DNA of 64,000 nucleotides from an uncultured Alphaproteobacteria bacterium. Lineage in GTDB: Bacteria > Pseudomonadota > Alphaproteobacteria > UBA8366 > JADFVY01. Of this stretch, positions 63,447 through 64,000 are shown piece after piece. The stretch's first letter is position 1, and the number at the start of each line of letters is the position of its first letter. Where the stretch lies: NCBI GenBank assembly GCA_947259105.1, contig CAMYKU010000023.1, positions 658 to 64,657 of the forward strand. Reading direction: 5' to 3'. The notes beneath the pieces are model-generated. The model did not search any database, had not been told where the DNA came from, and saw only the letters and a list, made by a program, of their open reading frames with translations. The position numbers and the translations under genes were made by a program.

Positions 63447-64000
63447 TTGACTGAACAGACATTTTCCGGGCTTGGCCTTGCCGAGCCCCTGACGCGGGCC
63501 CTTGCGGCCGCGAACTACACCAAACCGACGCCGATCCAGATCCAGGCGATCCCGGCGCTGCTCGACGGCCGCGACATCCTGGGCATGGCCCAGACCGGCA
63601 CCGGCAAGACCGCGGCCTTCACCTGCCCGCTGCTGCAGCGCCTGACCGGGAACCGCAAACAGGCCGGCGCGCGCGCCTGCCGGGCGCTGATCTTGGCGCC
63701 GACGCGGGAACTCGCGATCCAGATCGACGATTCGATCCGCAACTATGCGCGGTTCGTCTCGGTCCGCCATACGGTGATCACCGGCGGCGTCCCGCAGAAC
63801 CGCCAGGTCCGGGCCATGCAGCGCGGCGTCGACATCCTGGTCGCGACGCCGGGCCGGCTGCTCGACCTCATCAAACAGGGCCATGTGGCGCTGCATTCGG
63901 CGCAGCATCTGATTCTCGACGAAGGCGACCGCATGTTCGACATGGGCTTCATCCGCGACATCAGGAAGATCGTCGCGCTGCTGCCGCATGAACGCCAGAC
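63447..64000 (+). CDS. DEAD-box RNA helicase, RhlE-type (partial)
   Basis: The gene runs off the window end; about 184 residues of its N-terminal domain are present. [34 protein letters not shown] (Q motif), [11 protein letters not shown] (motif I), [11 protein letters not shown] (Ia), ATPGRLLDL and [12 protein letters not shown] (motif II) fit RhlE-like enzymes. Motif II reads DEGD instead of DEAD (near residue 158). TTG 63447 or TTG 63441 is the start; GAGAGAG lies upstream. Such helicases unwind short RNA duplexes. Confidence 0.9.
   Translation, partial: MTEQTFSGLGLAEPLTRALAAANYTKPTPIQIQAIPALLDGRDILGMAQTGTGKTAAFTCPLLQRLTGNRKQAGARACRALILAPTRELAIQIDDSIRNYARFVSVRHTVITGGVPQNRQVRAMQRGVDILVATPGRLLDLIKQGHVALHSAQHLILDEGDRMFDMGFIRDIRKIVALLPHERQ

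Overview
The window is about 64 kb of GC-rich, densely coded bacterial chromosome. The organism is most likely an alphaproteobacterium, probably of the Rhodospirillales. This is inferred from gene content and order: purC-purS-purQ-purL followed by BolA and a CGFS glutaredoxin, a stand-alone rpsD, a second-type glutamyl-tRNA synthetase, citramalate synthase next to a TrmJ-type methyltransferase, and DUF1194 proteins. No rRNA, tRNA or CRISPR array was seen. No complete mobile element was seen, only a possible scar near trmJ. All functional names come from reading motifs; no database search was run.

Layout. 1-1.5 kb: end of a class II DAHP synthase, then a nicotinate phosphoribosyltransferase. 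1.6-4.7 kb: a receiver protein and a multi-PAS histidine kinase. 5.0-6.8 kb: two tandem paralogues of unknown function. 7.0-11.4 kb: nadE-gltX-cysS, tightly packed. 11.8-14.5 kb: a small beta-rich protein and a metzincin-like metalloprotease with no export signal. 15.6-20.3 kb: a DksA-like protein, two LemA proteins and two DUF2207-type membrane proteins. 20.4-27.2 kb: prfC, then a minus-strand stretch with a nuclease-like lipoprotein, a von Willebrand A (DUF1194) protein, a DUF2233 protein and an SLC13 transporter, with relics of a second transporter and a second DUF1194 gene between them. 27.3-31.5 kb: a flavin reductase, a YjdF-like membrane protein, and a PepSY/poly-aspartate protein ahead of a PhoP/PhoQ-like two-component system. 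31.5-35.0 kb: small secreted proteins and an arylsulfotransferase-like protein. 35.0-40.9 kb: a four-gene operon (GltS-like FMN enzyme, ThDP enzyme, gamma-glutamyltransferase, hydroxypyruvate isomerase-like). 41-47.5 kb: a UbiE-like methyltransferase divergent from a PaaK/CapK-like adenylating enzyme, a glycine-zipper antigen, cimA and trmJ. 47.5-49.8 kb: two internally duplicated membrane proteins. 50.4-54 kb: rpsD with a clear promoter and terminator, a GerW-DUF2953-small ORF operon, and a Phd/VapC toxin-antitoxin pair. 54-59.3 kb: the purine operon with BolA and Grx, and a glycolipid-binding-like gene inside it. 59.7-63.2 kb: three tandem DUF1194 proteins and a duplicated NrfJ-like protein. 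The window ends inside a DEAD-box helicase.

The best candidates for undescribed biology are the PepSY/poly-Asp protein joined to a PhoQ-like kinase; the DUF1194 expansion and the relics it left at 23.4-24.5 kb; the LemA/DUF2207 envelope cluster; the metzincin pair; and the GerW-DUF2953-85 aa operon in an apparently non-sporulating Gram-negative.
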